A stretch of DNA of 64,000 bases from Dipteris shenzhenensis (taxonomy: Eukaryota; Polypodiophyta; Polypodiopsida; Gleicheniales), in NCBI GenBank assembly GCA_047967505.1, contig CM106541.1. One strand, given 5' to 3'. Numbering within the stretch: position 1 is the first letter of the stretch; each line of letters opens with the position of its first letter. Under the pieces are notes generated by a model, which was given only the letters and a program-made list of their open reading frames with translations, did no database searches and was not told the DNA's origin. Shown here one piece after another: positions 35,101 to 47,342 of this stretch. A program made the position numbers and the translations under genes.

Positions 35101-35412
35101 GCATAGCTAATCTGAGGATGGCTCAACAACAGGAAGGGGGGCATGTAAACAGCCATTGAGCATGTGATGGATTTGGCTAACCCACATCCTACGAGTTTTG
35201 AGCCACAAATGGCTTAGGATCGAGGTAGTCCTACAAGTTTTGAGCCACAAATGGCTTAGGACTGAGGTAGTCATCGGGATTGCCCAAATTGGGAAGGATA
35301 ACACAAGAGCCATTTGGATCCCATATATGGATAACACAAGAGATATTTGAAGACAAAGGGAAGGTTGTGAGACTCAGCATTTGCCTTGATGCCATGTGGG
35401 CAAAAGTGGTTG

Positions 35413-35476
<64 letters not shown>

Positions 35477-35649
35477 TACAAGAAAAGGGTTGGCCCTCCC
35501 TTCAAAAGTTGACTTGTATAAAAGGCCAAGTGGTTGACTTTGGTCTTCATTGTTGTATGCAACCTTTGAGAAATACAAGCTCTCTTCTTGCTCATGTGTT
35601 GAGATTGAGGTTTGCTTTCTCTCCTGGTTTGCCTTTGGTGTTTACCACA
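32113..35649 (+). mobile_element. Pol-less LTR element, duplicated
   Basis: Copy of 23009-26520. The 131-residue frame (34049-34444) is kept, and the 57/58-bp tandem repeats lie at 32658-32873. The 3' LTR is 35144-35649, with a (GA)n run of about 57 bp against 33 bp in unit A. Confidence 0.6.
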
Positions 35650-35713
35650 ATCCCCCTTCACCTTCTTCTCCTTCTCTCTCTCCTCCCCTTCTTCCCTTCC
35701 CCTCCCCCTCCCC

Positions 35714-35717
<4 letters not shown>

Positions 35718-35775
<58 letters not shown>

Positions 35776-36075
35776 CCCCCCCTTTCTTCTCGGTGGAAAC
35801 CCCATTGCAACGATCTGATAGGCTCTCAAGTGATATGAGTGAAGGATTCTATACACAATGGCCCCACAAGGAGTTGCACGGGAGTGAAGAACTCCGTTGG
35901 CACACTTCCAATATCCCCACGACACGTGTGTCTCCACTAGACAACACAGATGGAAATTTACTCTCCTCTTCCAAGGCTCTTTTACATATATATGTATGTA
36001 TACATATACATATACATATATATACATACATACACATACACATACAATACACATACACATACACACACACACGCA

Positions 36076-36111
<36 letters not shown>

Positions 36112-36210
36112 TATATATATGTGTGTGTGTGTGTGTGTGTACATATACACACACACATACATACATACATATGTATGCATGCATGTATGCATGTATGTAT
36201 ATATAAATAG
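35718..36210. repeat. Microsatellite cluster, duplicated
   Basis: (CT)n at about 35718-35773 followed by the complex ATAC/CACA/TGTG block. The 326-codon minus frame through this block is a repeat artefact. Confidence 0.9.
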
Positions 36211-36251
36211 GTAGTAGTAGATGTGATGCGTAGGTAGGTGATTGGAAAAAA

Positions 36252-37059
36252 TGGTGGGCAATTCACGGCTGGCTATAGAAACCCGCACAGTGTCTGTCGT
36301 AAAATGTACTACATGTACCATATTGTACCATATGAAAATTTTCATATGGTACACAAACTATCTTCCCCATATACATTGCTAAGTTTAAAAAGGTTTTGAC
36401 ATGCGCCAAGCGACATTGAAAGTAATAGAACTTCTCAAATCTTACTGTTTGTGAGAACTTATTTGCAATATGATCATTAGTTGGGCAATATATCAATTCA
36501 ACTTTGTTAAATTGGATTTTTTACCGGTGTATTGATGATGAACCTTGATACTTTGTATATTGTCTGAGTGAAAGAGTGTCTAATCTATTGATAACAAATC
36601 ACATTAGTTTGCAAAACCAAGCATCTTCACATGCCATATTTGTGGTATGGCTTGCTATTCTTGCTGTCATGATTGGTGCTGGATCAACATTAGAGACATA
36701 TGCATTTCTAATTTTCTATCATCAATGTTTCTTCCCAAGTTAACATCCCTAAAACCATTTGTTGAACCCCTTGAATGAAGGGCCTCAACAAGTTATGAAG
36801 TTAAGAGTAGGGGTGCAACAAATCAATGAACCACGATAAAGCATCTGTTTGAGCGAATCACAAAGAGACTTATATACTAAAGTCAACATAGTGTGGATTG
36901 AGCCAAAATAAGGCAGTTGGAGTGGAAGAATTTCTTGAGCTAAACAATGGGGGGCCCTTGTTAGAAGAAGTTTCAATGTAAGTTATAAAGGCACCTACCT
37001 TGATGACTAGGTGAAGATGAATGTAAAAAGTAGTATATGCCAAGCCTTAAGGGAGATGT

Positions 37060-37113
<54 letters not shown>

Positions 37114-38156
37114 CATCCCATGTTACCAATGTGATTAGTAAGTGTGTTGAGTTTTGCCAATGAGCCAAATGTACTACCTTGAGCAAAAAGATCTAAGTAG
37201 TATAAAGAGCATTTCTTGCTACATACATTCATCTTAAGCGATTGTCTTTCCTTTTGACTTTAACTCCTCCATTAGTTCCAAGCGTCCACTGTTAACAAAC
37301 ACATCCCCTCTATAACTTCATTTGGTAGTGTGAAAACTGCAGTTTGCCTTGCAAAGCCCACAATGAAGACAAATAGAATGCATTTCCCAATGAACAAATC
37401 TACATGTTAGCTATGATTCAGACTTAACACAATTCAATTGGGATTGATAGTCATATTTATAACCAAAACCTATATTGTCAATATTCTTTTAGATCTACAT
37501 ACAAAAGTTTGCATATCTTGATATTTAGTGATTGCATGTAATGGGTGTATTAATAAGTTTTGCATTAAGCATTTTAAACTATTGAAGAATCATTTTGGTA
37601 TATTTGCATTAGAGGAGTAGAATCTAATCATCTAACCTCTAAAATATTGATTCCATGAAAGTAGTGCAAAGGACCCATGTCTTGTAGGTTTACCTTTAAT
37701 AGTTTCAGCAAGTCGTCCACATGAACTTTGGAGAAGCAAATTGTCCACATAAGTATTGATTACAAACATGCTATGTCTTGTTCTAAGGTCCTTCTTTGAG
37801 AATGTGCAGAGATGAATTTGTTGAGGATGCAAAATCCAAGCTAATGTAAATTGGCATAACATTAGGCATTTTATTTTCGTTGTTCTTACTTCAATACATA
37901 AATTATTTCATGAGTTTGCATTTCAAATACTCTACTTAGGACTTCATGATCTTTAGGTTGATCCATTTATACCTCTTCATCAATATATCCATTCAAGAGG
38001 GCAATCTACAGCCACTTGATGAATGGACATATTGTAATGTGTAGCTAAGGAAATAACATTATAATGAAAAGCTATGATATTTGATGAATGGACATATTAT
38101 AATGTGTAGCTATGGATGCCTTGACGATATTAGTGATCTTTGCCGCTTGAACAAAG
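36252..38156 (-). pseudogene. Copia remnant, minus strand (unit B)
   Basis: Copy of 27100-29000 with the same RT blocks (MGPLHYFHGINILEV near 37716-37640) and the 28-bp palindrome at 36325-36352. (GA)n at 37063-37110. Confidence 0.65.
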
Positions 38157-39281
38157 GTCTCTTATTAGTCAATCTTGTGCTTCTAGTATAACCTTTGGCT
38201 GAAAATGAAGCCAAGGGAGGAGTGTACAAGGTGAGGAAAGAAAATATATAGCCAAAGGTCAGGAAAGAAAATATATAGCCAAGGAAGGAATGGACAAGGT
38301 GAGGAAAGAAAAAATATAGCTAAACAACCTTTTAACTGTTGCTACGAGATTGAAAGATTTTGGAGGGATGAAGTGAGGTAAGGACTTCCTTTAGCCATGG
38401 CTATGTATTGGTGGAAGAGAGGGTGTAGACATAGAGTGTGGAAAAGTAAATAAAAACACACAAAGGAGGTTAAGGTTAGCCATGCTGTTTCCATGATGGG
38501 CATTTATACAAATTTGATGCAATGAGAAGTAAAAAATAAGAAGTAAATTTTCTTTTCAAAAATGTGTGTGAGAGAGAGAGAGAGAGAAAGAGTCCTAGAA
38601 CTTGAAGTATTTAGAAGCCTTTAGGAGGCATTTTGTCCTTGAGAGAAGCATGGAGACACATTCTATCTTGAGAGGAGAGAGAGGGAGTCCTAGAATTTGA
38701 GGTACTTAGAAGCCTTTAGGAGGCATTTTGTCCTTGAGAGAATGAACGGAGACACATTCTATTCTATGTTTTAAAAGGAGGGAAGTTCAATGGTTTGAAG
38801 CTACATGTAATAGAGAAGGAAGGAAGGGTGTAAATTGAAGAAAAACGAAGAGGGTGAATAATATTTATGAGGAAAAGGGTATGAATGGGAGGGAAGCTGC
38901 CAAAAAGTGGGCAATGAGATGTGGATGGATAAAGGGAAGGGGGGCAAGGGGGGGATGAGGTGGTAGAAAGAAAAGCGAGTGGATAAGGGGAGGGAATGGA
39001 GGGAAGGGATCTACGTGGGCGATTCTGAATCAAAAAGGGGCAAAGATTAATTTAAGAGGGAAGAAAAAAAAAAGGGGAGCCACTTATTATTATTAATATT
39101 ATTATCGTCATCTCCAAAAATCAAACCTTTTGTTCTCCCTTACCTTAGTTCTGCTGTAGTAGCACAGTAGAGCTTTGGCTATGGCGATCGCCACCCTCTC
39201 TGAAGCTGCACCTTGCTCCTTGGCTATGGCGATCCTTCTTCCTCTCTGATTGCCTTTCCTCTCCCTCTTCCCTTCCTGGCT
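38157..39281 (+). promoter_or_regulatory. HCF173 upstream region and leader, unit B
   Basis: This repeats the tandem units and AG-rich sequence of 29001-30125. The 95-bp repeat is at 38592 and 38687. The TTATTATTAATATTATTATC block lies just before the leader, and a 22-codon uORF lies at 39181-39249. This is the promoter physically closest to exons 2-13. Confidence 0.45.
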
Positions 39282-42200
39282 ATGGCGATCGCTTCCTCCT
39301 CTTCCCTCCTCGATCGCCTCTCCCTCTCCTTCTCCTCCCTCGATCGCTCCTCTTCCTGCCCTTGCTCCTCCTCCTCCTCCTCCCCCCCCCCTTCCTCCTC
39401 TTTCTTCCTCCTCCTCCCCCCCCCTCAACCCCCCCTCCCTATCCACTTCTCTCGCCAATTCCGCCTCTCCCCGATCGCCTCCTCTCCTCCCAATACCAAT
39501 GACACCCCCGCCAGCAATGATGCGGCCTCGCAAGAATCTGCACTCTCCGACTTCGATTCCTCCGCCACCACCTCCACCGTTACTAGCACCGAGCCCCCTC
39601 CTTCAGCCCTTCCTCAGCAGCAGCAGCAGCCGCAGGCGCAGCAGGCCCCCGGCGTCTCCTTGAGCCTTGAGGATGTCAATCCCGTCGGCCTTGGCCGCCG
39701 ATCGCGACAGCTTTTCGACGAGGTCTGGCGACGATTCACCGAGCTGGGGCAACTCACTCGGTCGCCCCGGGACGATGAAGGGTACGACAGTGTCCTGATT
39801 GGAGGACCCATGTGTGATTTCACCATCCCGGGGGCAGAAACGACGACGGTCTTGGTTGCCGGAGCGACAAGCCGTGTTGGACGGATCGTCATTAGGAAGC
39901 TGCAACTTCGCGGCTACAAAGTCAAGGTAGCATTGCCTGCTATCAATGAATGAGCATTCCCATGTGCCTCGCCGTCTTATGTGTTGAAATTCCAAACGCT
40001 GTGTGCGCAAAAATGAAGTGATTGCGCACGACTTAGTTGGGCTTGCCATTGTTCTGTAAGATTGCGTAAATTCTGAGAGATTCCTCACAATCTATTGGGA
40101 TCTTGTCATTCGTCGTTTTGTACGTCGATTCCAATTTCATGCAGGCATTAGTGCGGAAAGGAGACCCAGAAACACTTGATATGCTCCCAAGATCAGTGCA
40201 AATTGTTGTTGGTGATCTTGGCGAGCCTTCAACTCTCAAAGATGCCGTAGAAGGCTGCAATAAGATCATATTTTGTGCAAGAGCACGATCTACTATCACT
40301 GGAGATCTTAACAGAGTGGATCGCTTTGGCGTTTACAATCTGTGCAAGGCTTTCCAGGTTTTTAAGATTACACAAACACTTATAACTACTGTTTCTACAC
40401 CTTTACAGTGAAGCAGGGTTCCGCTTTTGTGTCACTCGCGTGTAATGGATTGCATTGTGATGAGTGGTCGTGGTAGCTTGTCAAGCCAGAGGATAATTGT
40501 CAGTTTCGCCCCGCCTCTTATGTTCCAGGATTTCAATCACAGAATGGCCCAGACCAGGGCTGGACGGAGCAGCAAAAGCAAGCTGTTGATTGCAAAATTC
40601 AGTCTGCCGAACGCAAAGGAAGGGTGGGCGGTCCGGCAGGGAACATATTTCACTGATGATATAGCTGTGAAATTCGATGGGGGAATAGGTGCCCAGTTTG
40701 AGATTGGGGAAGATGGCAATGCAACATTTTCGGGTCAGTGGTCTGAAAGGGACTCTTTATACGACGTTTTCATATGATATGCTCAATTATACTCTTGCCT
40801 TGAGATTTGTTGTTCATTCTTGTGCTCAAGATCTTTTAAACCTACCATTCCTTACGCACGTCTCTAACAGCACATCGGACAACCCTGTAGAATCGAAGCA
40901 ACATAGAGCATGTCCTTAATGCTTGCTTTCTCCCAGTGCAGGGTATGTGTTTACTCGAGGAGGCTACGTTGAGGTTGCAAAGAAGCTCTCTCTTCCTCCT
41001 GGCCTTTCCCTTGATAGGTATTTGGGTATTGGCTACCTTTATCAGTAAAGGCGACACTTTTGGCTCTGCCTGGAGATTTCTGAGCTGAGTTACATGATCG
41101 TCTTGTGAAAGAATGAAACGCTTGATTGATTTTTGCAGGTACGAAGGCTTGGTCTTGTCTGTATGTGGGGATGGAAAGATATATAGTTTGATATTGGAGG
41201 CATGCTCTATGGATGATCCTTCTCATAATATACTCTATGTTGCACGATTTGCTACTCGTCTTGGTTACAGCAGGGTATATCTACTGTTTACCGTTCAATC
41301 AACATAAAGTTGGAACAGTGATTATTTGCTTCTATTCTGTAACTCTTCTGTAATTGCTTTGCTACTTCAGAGTAATAGCAGGATCACGAACCATAGCTCG
41401 TGCCTTTCTTGCAGGTAAGGATACCGTTTTCTTCATTTAGGCCTATGAACCCCGAGGATCCAGCTCTTGATCCTTTCTCTATACACACCCTGATCATTAG
41501 ATTCGAGCCTCGGAAACAGGTCTGTATTTGTATTATATTCAGTTACTTCTTAAGTTAAACGAGGCATGGCATATGCTGGTTTAGCTGTGTGTTTTTTGTG
41601 GATGGATGATGTTGTGCTCTGGTTTTCATCCAGAACCAGTTCTCATTGCGGGATTGCTTGATGCGTTTTATCCTCTTGTAAGGAGACCTACTGACTTGCG
41701 GGAGCCTTCTCTTATGTAGAGGGCAGCTTCTGCTCGCACAGGAAGTGCCCCTTCAAATTCACCAAACTTGCGCGACAACAACAGTTTTAAGCTAATAATA
41801 GATTACATCAAAGCGTTGCCGGTATGATGTTTCCCTGCATTCTGTGTCTTGACTGACCTCTAATAACTTCAAGAATCTTTATCAGAAGGCGGTAATGGTG
41901 TACTTGACAGGCAGGGCAGGAAACGGATTTCATTCTGATATCCTGTACAGGAGCTGGCATAGACCCTGATGAAAGGGAGAAAGTCCTCAAGGCTAAACAG
42001 GTTTAGCACCGCATGTAATCAAAAAAGCATTGTGTTCCTGAATAGCAACTGGTTAAGAGCTTGTTCTGCTGTACACGAGCTTTTTCTGCTCAGATCTGGG
42101 AAAACAGACTAACATGCGTTACATGCTTTGTGTTAAGGGTGGGGAAGCAGCTTTGAAGAATTCTGGTCTGGGCTACACAATCATCAGACCAGGACCATTG

Positions 42201-44315
42201 CAGGTGTGCTGAAGTCTGCCAATTGTGCTTTTATCTGTCTTACTCCCCGGTCTTTTTGCAAGCCTTACTTCTGTCTTTTTAAAATTCACAAAGTTTCTTT
42301 TGCTCTTCCCTTCCATTCATTTATGTGAATGCTACTCGCTCTTCCTCTGCCCTCTTTGTAATATGTATTGCATGGATTGATTGTAATAAAGCAGTGGTTT
42401 TTTGGTGTTGATTTGCTCTCATATCAATATTCAGTGAGGAAGTACGAACATTTGATATCCAATGCTTGGCTGCAGGAGGAACCAGGGGGGCAGCGGGCTC
42501 TTGTTTTTGATCAAGGGAATAGAATCTCACAGGCAGTGACCTTACAGAAACTCATTCTTGTTAATTCTTTATGCTTTTGTTTTGGACTTAATCTAATGCG
42601 CTATGCGTTTGTATGACGTCTTGTGATTCAGGGAATCAGTTGTGCTGATGTGGCAGACATCTGTGTGAAAGCTTTACACAATCCGGTTGCCAGAAACAGA
42701 AGTTTTGATGTGAGTTTGACCTACTTGCACTCGCAAGCATCAGAAGCTCTGTGTACTTTTACCTCTTTCCAAAGGAAAGTAAATTTGATAGAAGAAAGAT
42801 CCCACCTCATGTATTGCACTTCAGGCTTTCTGGTCTCATCGATTATCCTGCTTTTGTATAATGCCAATGCATTAAGAATGTCTGCTTGTCTTTTTCCTGT
42901 AAAACTTGATTGTTTTGCTGTTTAGCTGAATTCAGAAATTTTTTTGGTGGGCATGGATAAGAGAACATTCCCACATGAGCTGCTGTATCCAGCTGGATCT
43001 CTCAAACCTTAAAGACAGCTGTTCCCCTATTGTACGGGAGATTTTTGACTAATTTGTAGGAGCCCCCATTAACATTGCAATTTCTCTACACGCTAAGCAT
43101 GTAAATCGCGCATGGCTGCTTCGACATATCTGTCAGCCAATCTGAGAGCCCCATCTTCCTCCAATTCCCTTTTTTAGCATGCATTCCCTCCTTTCAAGCT
43201 GGCCATCCCACATTCCGTCCTTTCAAGCTGGCCATCCCACATCACTGCCAGAGGAGAGTAGTATTCCCTTGTCTGCTCCCCTTTTTATGGTAACAATCTG
43301 CCAGTAGTCCATTTTGAAGCATGGGAATGTTCTCCTAAATTTCTCCTCTTCGTCATGCCATCCTTCCTGTGCATGTGCTCATCCTAGCATTTCTCTCTTT
43401 CTTCTTTACGCAAGCAGTATTTTTGATCCATTAATTTCTTGTATGCAGGTATGCTATGAATATGTTGCAGAGCAGGGACAAGGGTTATATGAACTTGTAA
43501 CACCTCTCTCTCTCTCCCTCTCTCCCCCCCCCCCCCCCCGTGTGCATGTGTGTGTGTGATTTCCTGCACCTGTCTGTGCGCGTGCATGCGTATTTTCATG
43601 AACCACTTTAGTGATGGGCTCAAATACCATCTATATACCTTTCATCCCATAGTCATAATGTTGGTGAGAGTCAACCACAACCTTTTGAACTTTGTTGACA
43701 TTATTAGCTCTTAATCTTATTCTTCGACGAAGCCATCCCTTCCTGAGCTTGAATTCTCCCCCGGTTGACAAAGGTCTGGTGCAGCTGTCTACTCTGCTGT
43801 CATGTGTGGCCATAAACCTGTCTGTGCGTGTGCATGCGCATTTTTATGAAGCCAATATAGTGCTGGGCTCAAATCCCACCTATATACCTTACATTCCACG
43901 GTCATGATGTGGTGAGAGCTAACCAAAACCTTCTGGACTTTGTTGAGATTGTTGGCTCTTTATCTTACTCTTCCAGTAAGCCATCCTTCCTGAGGTTGAA
44001 TTCTCCTCTGGTTTGTAAAGGTTTGGGTGCACTGGGTACAATCGTTAACTGTGCTGTCATGTGTGGCCATAAACCTGTATAGTGCATGCCAACAAATCTC
44101 GCTCCCGTAAATGTCTGCATGCACAAGCTAGCTTGATCAGAGTGTAATATTGATGGCTTAATGTCTTCAGTGAATGCCAATCCATTTTCCAATTTCAAAA
44201 AGATGGTTGGCAGCTGGCTTACTTCTGCTTGTATGTGCAACAGGTGGCCCATTTGCCAGACAAATCAAATAATTATTTGACTCCAGCTTTGTCTGTCTTA
44301 GAGAAGAACACATGA
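39282..44315 (+). CDS. HCF173: HCF173-like chloroplast SDR/CIA30 protein, 13 exons
   Basis: Exons: 39282-39926, 40145-40357, 40529-40733, 40942-41017, 41139-41274, 41415-41519, 41634-41821, 41911-42000, 42138-42203, 42476-42532, 42632-42709, 43449-43496, 44244-44315 (TGA). About 659 codons against ~598 in Arabidopsis as I recall. In order there is a Ser-rich transit peptide, the SDR loop GATSRVG (residues ~194-200), ALVRKGDPETLDMLPRS, and a CIA30 domain (exons 3-6, with GWAVRQGTYF, YVFTRGGYVEV and RYEGLVLSV). The SDR fold then resumes with LGYTIIRPGPL, QRALVFDQGNRIS and CADVADICVKAL, and the C-terminus LTPALSVLEKNT matches HCF173. HCF173 promotes psbA mRNA stability and translation. Oddities: exon 7 is 188 nt between phase-0 borders (one base short) and has TAG at 41717-41719; intron 10 starts GC. 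The product is intact only if these are errors or bypassed. Confidence 0.92.
41634..41821 (+). pseudogene. HCF173: HCF173 exon 7, frameshift and in-frame stop
   Basis: Exon 6 ends and exon 8 begins at phase 0, so exon 7 should be a multiple of three, but it is 188 nt. In the frame that continues to NSFKLIIDYIKALP the upstream part reads PVLIAGLLDAFYPLVRRPTD and later meets TAG at 41717-41719. One base appears to be missing at the exon start (AACCAGTT where an extra A would give Lys-Pro-Val). I tested an internal GTAAGG donor at about 41678 and it does not restore the frame. Confidence 0.7.
42533..42631 (+). other. GC-AG intron in HCF173
   Basis: Exon 10 ends ATCTCACAG and the intron begins GCAGTG. 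The next exon starts after TTCAG with GGAATCAGTTGT. Protein continuity (NRISQ then GISCAD) leaves no room for a GT donor, so this is a rare GC-AG intron or a mutated donor. Confidence 0.7.
43569..44085 (+). repeat. ~248-bp tandem repeat in HCF173 intron 12
   Basis: Two diverged copies start at CCTGTCTGTGCG (43569) and again at 43817, and a third copy begins near 44073. Each contains GGGCTCAAATCCC-like sequence that resembles a polymerase III box B, so a SINE-like origin is possible. The repeat makes intron 12 the longest downstream intron visible. Confidence 0.7.
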
Positions 44316-44821
44316 TTTTTGCTGTTAGATGATGTTTTTCTGTTATAATGGTGCCAAATCTATGTAGAAAATAAGCAGATTGAAAGGCACCATTGGTGAT
44401 TCTTGGAGCAAATAGGCAGCGGCTAATTTGTAACTCTAGAAAATTTGGGCGATCGAAGTTCGCATTCAGCAATTTGCTAGCTCTCCCTGCTACTGTGCTG
44501 TAAGCAAATGTAAATAAGATCATTTATGCGAATGCTCATTTCGTATCTGTACATAGTTTGGTAGTACTAATTGATTGAATGACTAACATGTTCATCATGA
44601 GAATGTATTCAACAGTGGCTAGGAATCATCCCTGGCTGAAGCAAAAGTGTTCCGTATCAGCTGAAATTTGTTTCCTTGGTGTAAATAAAATTTTAACCTT
44701 ATCTTGCACCTTTCACAGCATTCAATTAAGTTCCATTTCAACTTGTTGTTTTGAGATCTTTTCATAAGCACGGTGCTTAATCTTCTGTAGGGCAGAGTAC
44801 AAAGGGTGGAGAAGAGAAGAG

Positions 44822-44862
<41 letters not shown>

Positions 44863-47342
44863 TCTGTATGAAAGGCCTATCAGGCCAAAGGCTTAAATAT
44901 ATAACGATCAGAGCGCCCCATTCAGGGGAGCTAGAGGTGTAAACTAAACAAAAAAACCATAAATAATGAAGCAAGCCAACGATGTGGGGTGTTATCATGT
45001 ATACCTCAGGCAGTTGGGCACCACATCTGATCTGTCGAGTGATCTAAGCATGGTTGGGCATATCAAGGATCATGGTGCCTCTGTAGCGTATATGAGATGT
45101 GGTGGCGCTGTTCTCTACTCTGCTTATGGAGTGTACCTATGGGTGGTGTGACGTAACCTGATACCTGATGCAGTGAACACAGTAACTCGGATGGGAATCG
45201 GGATGCCTATTTGTTAGCCCCCTTGATGTCCTTGTTGGCTTAACAGGTATGAAGAGTGAGCTCAGGGTCCCTTGTCATGTGATGACCACCCAGTGTGAGA
45301 TCCTCCCATGTATAGAAATCATTTGTGATCCTCTTGTTGGAATTCAAGGGTCAATCCCCCACCTGTGAGCCCCTAAATGAGAGCAACGGCGCTTGAGACC
45401 TACACGATGTTCGGTCTAGAGTGTGCACACCACATGGATACATGTAGGGGGATGTAGAGAGGCTGTACCTGGCTGTCGTTGACTTATCTAAGGTTAGGTC
45501 TCTTCCACTGTGTATGCTTTTTCTAACAACCTCGATATATATATGTGTGCGCTGAATAGTGTGGGACACGTCCCCTGCCACCCAGCCCTGTGTCCACTCT
45601 TAGCTTGCGTATTTGTAGTGGACGCACTGCGTGACTTCACACAAGCTAGGGTTCTCGATACTCTTCTATCCAGAGTAATCACAGCTCTTGATACAAGGAA
45701 GCATCTAATGTCTCCTCGTCAGTGGCAATAGCACAAGTAGGTGCTTGGTTCAAGTCAAGGTTTGAGATGTTGACATGCAGAGAGCCCAACAAGAGTCGAC
45801 TTACATGATACATCAATGGTTTTATTCAGCAATTTGCAGCTGGCACTTCGCACATCAACCGAAAAAGGGACATTAAGTATGCATGGGAGTGTCGTTAAAT
45901 CCTTGAACTTTTGGTCTCATTTGCATGACAAGATAGGAGTTCTCACTTTGCTTCGTTTGTGTTGATCGACTCTAATTGCTCACTCCATGAACAAATCTAT
46001 GGAAATCTAAAGAAAAATTAAGAAGTGACCGATTTTATAATTTGCATTAAAAACTATTAATTCAAATTCCAGAAAAGTGATCCAAACCTAAGAGAGCTAG
46101 GAGTGCTAAATTCTATGTCTTCATGGGCTTTGCACAATTCTCTTTCTTCCTTGTAGTAACTCTGGAGAAGGCTGGCCCAGACTCATTACTATAAGGAATA
46201 AGCTCTTCATTTATATGTTCCAGAGTTTCCTTTGGGAGTTTTCGAGACACATGAATATTTGATTTGCAAGTTGGCTTTCCATCTACAGTTGAGGAGTTTT
46301 ACAAAGTGGATGGAGAAGAGTAGCTGTGCTATGGATGGGGCAACTCACCTTTCTTGCACAATAGCCTTGATCTCAGCTGATATACATAATACACAGGGCA
46401 CTAGTATTTTATGTAAGTAGTAAGTATTAAGTGATAAGTTTAAATTATAAGATTTAAGTTTCAAATTAGCCATGATAAATTATGAATTTCATAATTGATG
46501 TAGAAAGGCTTGTACATTTGTTTAGCTTTTTCCAAACCTTGTGTATCAAGTGGTATAAAAGACTAAGAGTGCATCCCTCCATATTCATTACCACTCAACA
46601 TCACAAATAGTGACCTTAAAGTAGTCAAAATGGTCTATTTGATGTCATAAAGAGATATCAAGAATAGAGACCTATACAAGAAGAGCATTAGTGTCCCTAG
46701 AGCTATCTTGATGTAGTAGTTGATAAAATACCATTGTCCAACACAATTCATGGTGCATAACATGCAATTGCTCTAGAATAAGTAACATTTAGGTGATTAT
46801 GAATGAGGACCACACAAGCGACATATATATGCACCTTGTCCAACAATTGTGAGGTGGCAATCAACTTGACCACTTTCCATGAAACAATTTTAGTATTAGT
46901 TTTTAATACCCACTAAGTTTAACCAAGTGCTGACCGAATATACATTGATCTCCTCAACCATGAAAGGCTATAGAAGACTAGTCACTTGTTACATGATACA
47001 CGATACAAGACACTTGATATTGATTACATGACTTGTCTCAATACATGATATTTTATGATTTTCCCATAATAGGTTAGTATATGTCTTTGACTCATTCAAC
47101 ATGATTGAGTATTCAAAAAATTGTATGCTCTCCCCTTAAGGAAAATTCCACTAGATACTTGATGATTGGTTGAAACAAATCATTTTATCCAACGTAGGGC
47201 CTTCACATCATTTGGTAGGATACTTGATTGGAGAGACTTGAGAGATTTGAGAAATTACCAATGCCATATAAGAACAATATTTTCATAAGCTTTCCACAGA
47301 ACAATTACTTGAACAATGATCATGGATTTTAGAAAAGGTATG
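44316..47342. other. 3' flank of HCF173, intergenic
   Basis: A possible polyadenylation signal AATAAA lies at 44684-44689. (GA)n lies at about 44829-44858. No gene, LTR or domain was recognised in the remainder, which becomes AT-rich after about 46000. Short open frames are scattered and unconvincing. Confidence 0.4.

Larger units (their letters stand above)
30938..40099 (+). repeat. Tandem duplication, unit B (9,162 bp)
   Basis: Second direct copy of 21834-30937. It contains a gag fragment (30938-31350), primer-binding site (31887-31898), truncated LTR (31899-32112), pol-less LTR element (32113-35143) with LTR (35144-35649), microsatellites, copia debris (about 36252-38156) and the HCF173 leader and exon 1. 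Unit B is the copy joined to the rest of HCF173. Larger (GA)n and (CT)n runs explain most of its extra length. Confidence 0.95.

Noticed and set aside
30938-40099. Assembly artefact as the explanation of the tandem duplication
   Set aside because: Not excluded, but less likely. The copies differ in bases and microsatellite lengths, and the junction is base-exact with microhomology. It should be tested with reads, as stated in the finding.
41678-41727. A cryptic ~50-bp intron (GTAAGG...GGCAG) inside HCF173 exon 7 that would remove the TAG
   Set aside because: Both possible acceptors leave the wrong frame for the following conserved segment, and the intron would be unusually short.
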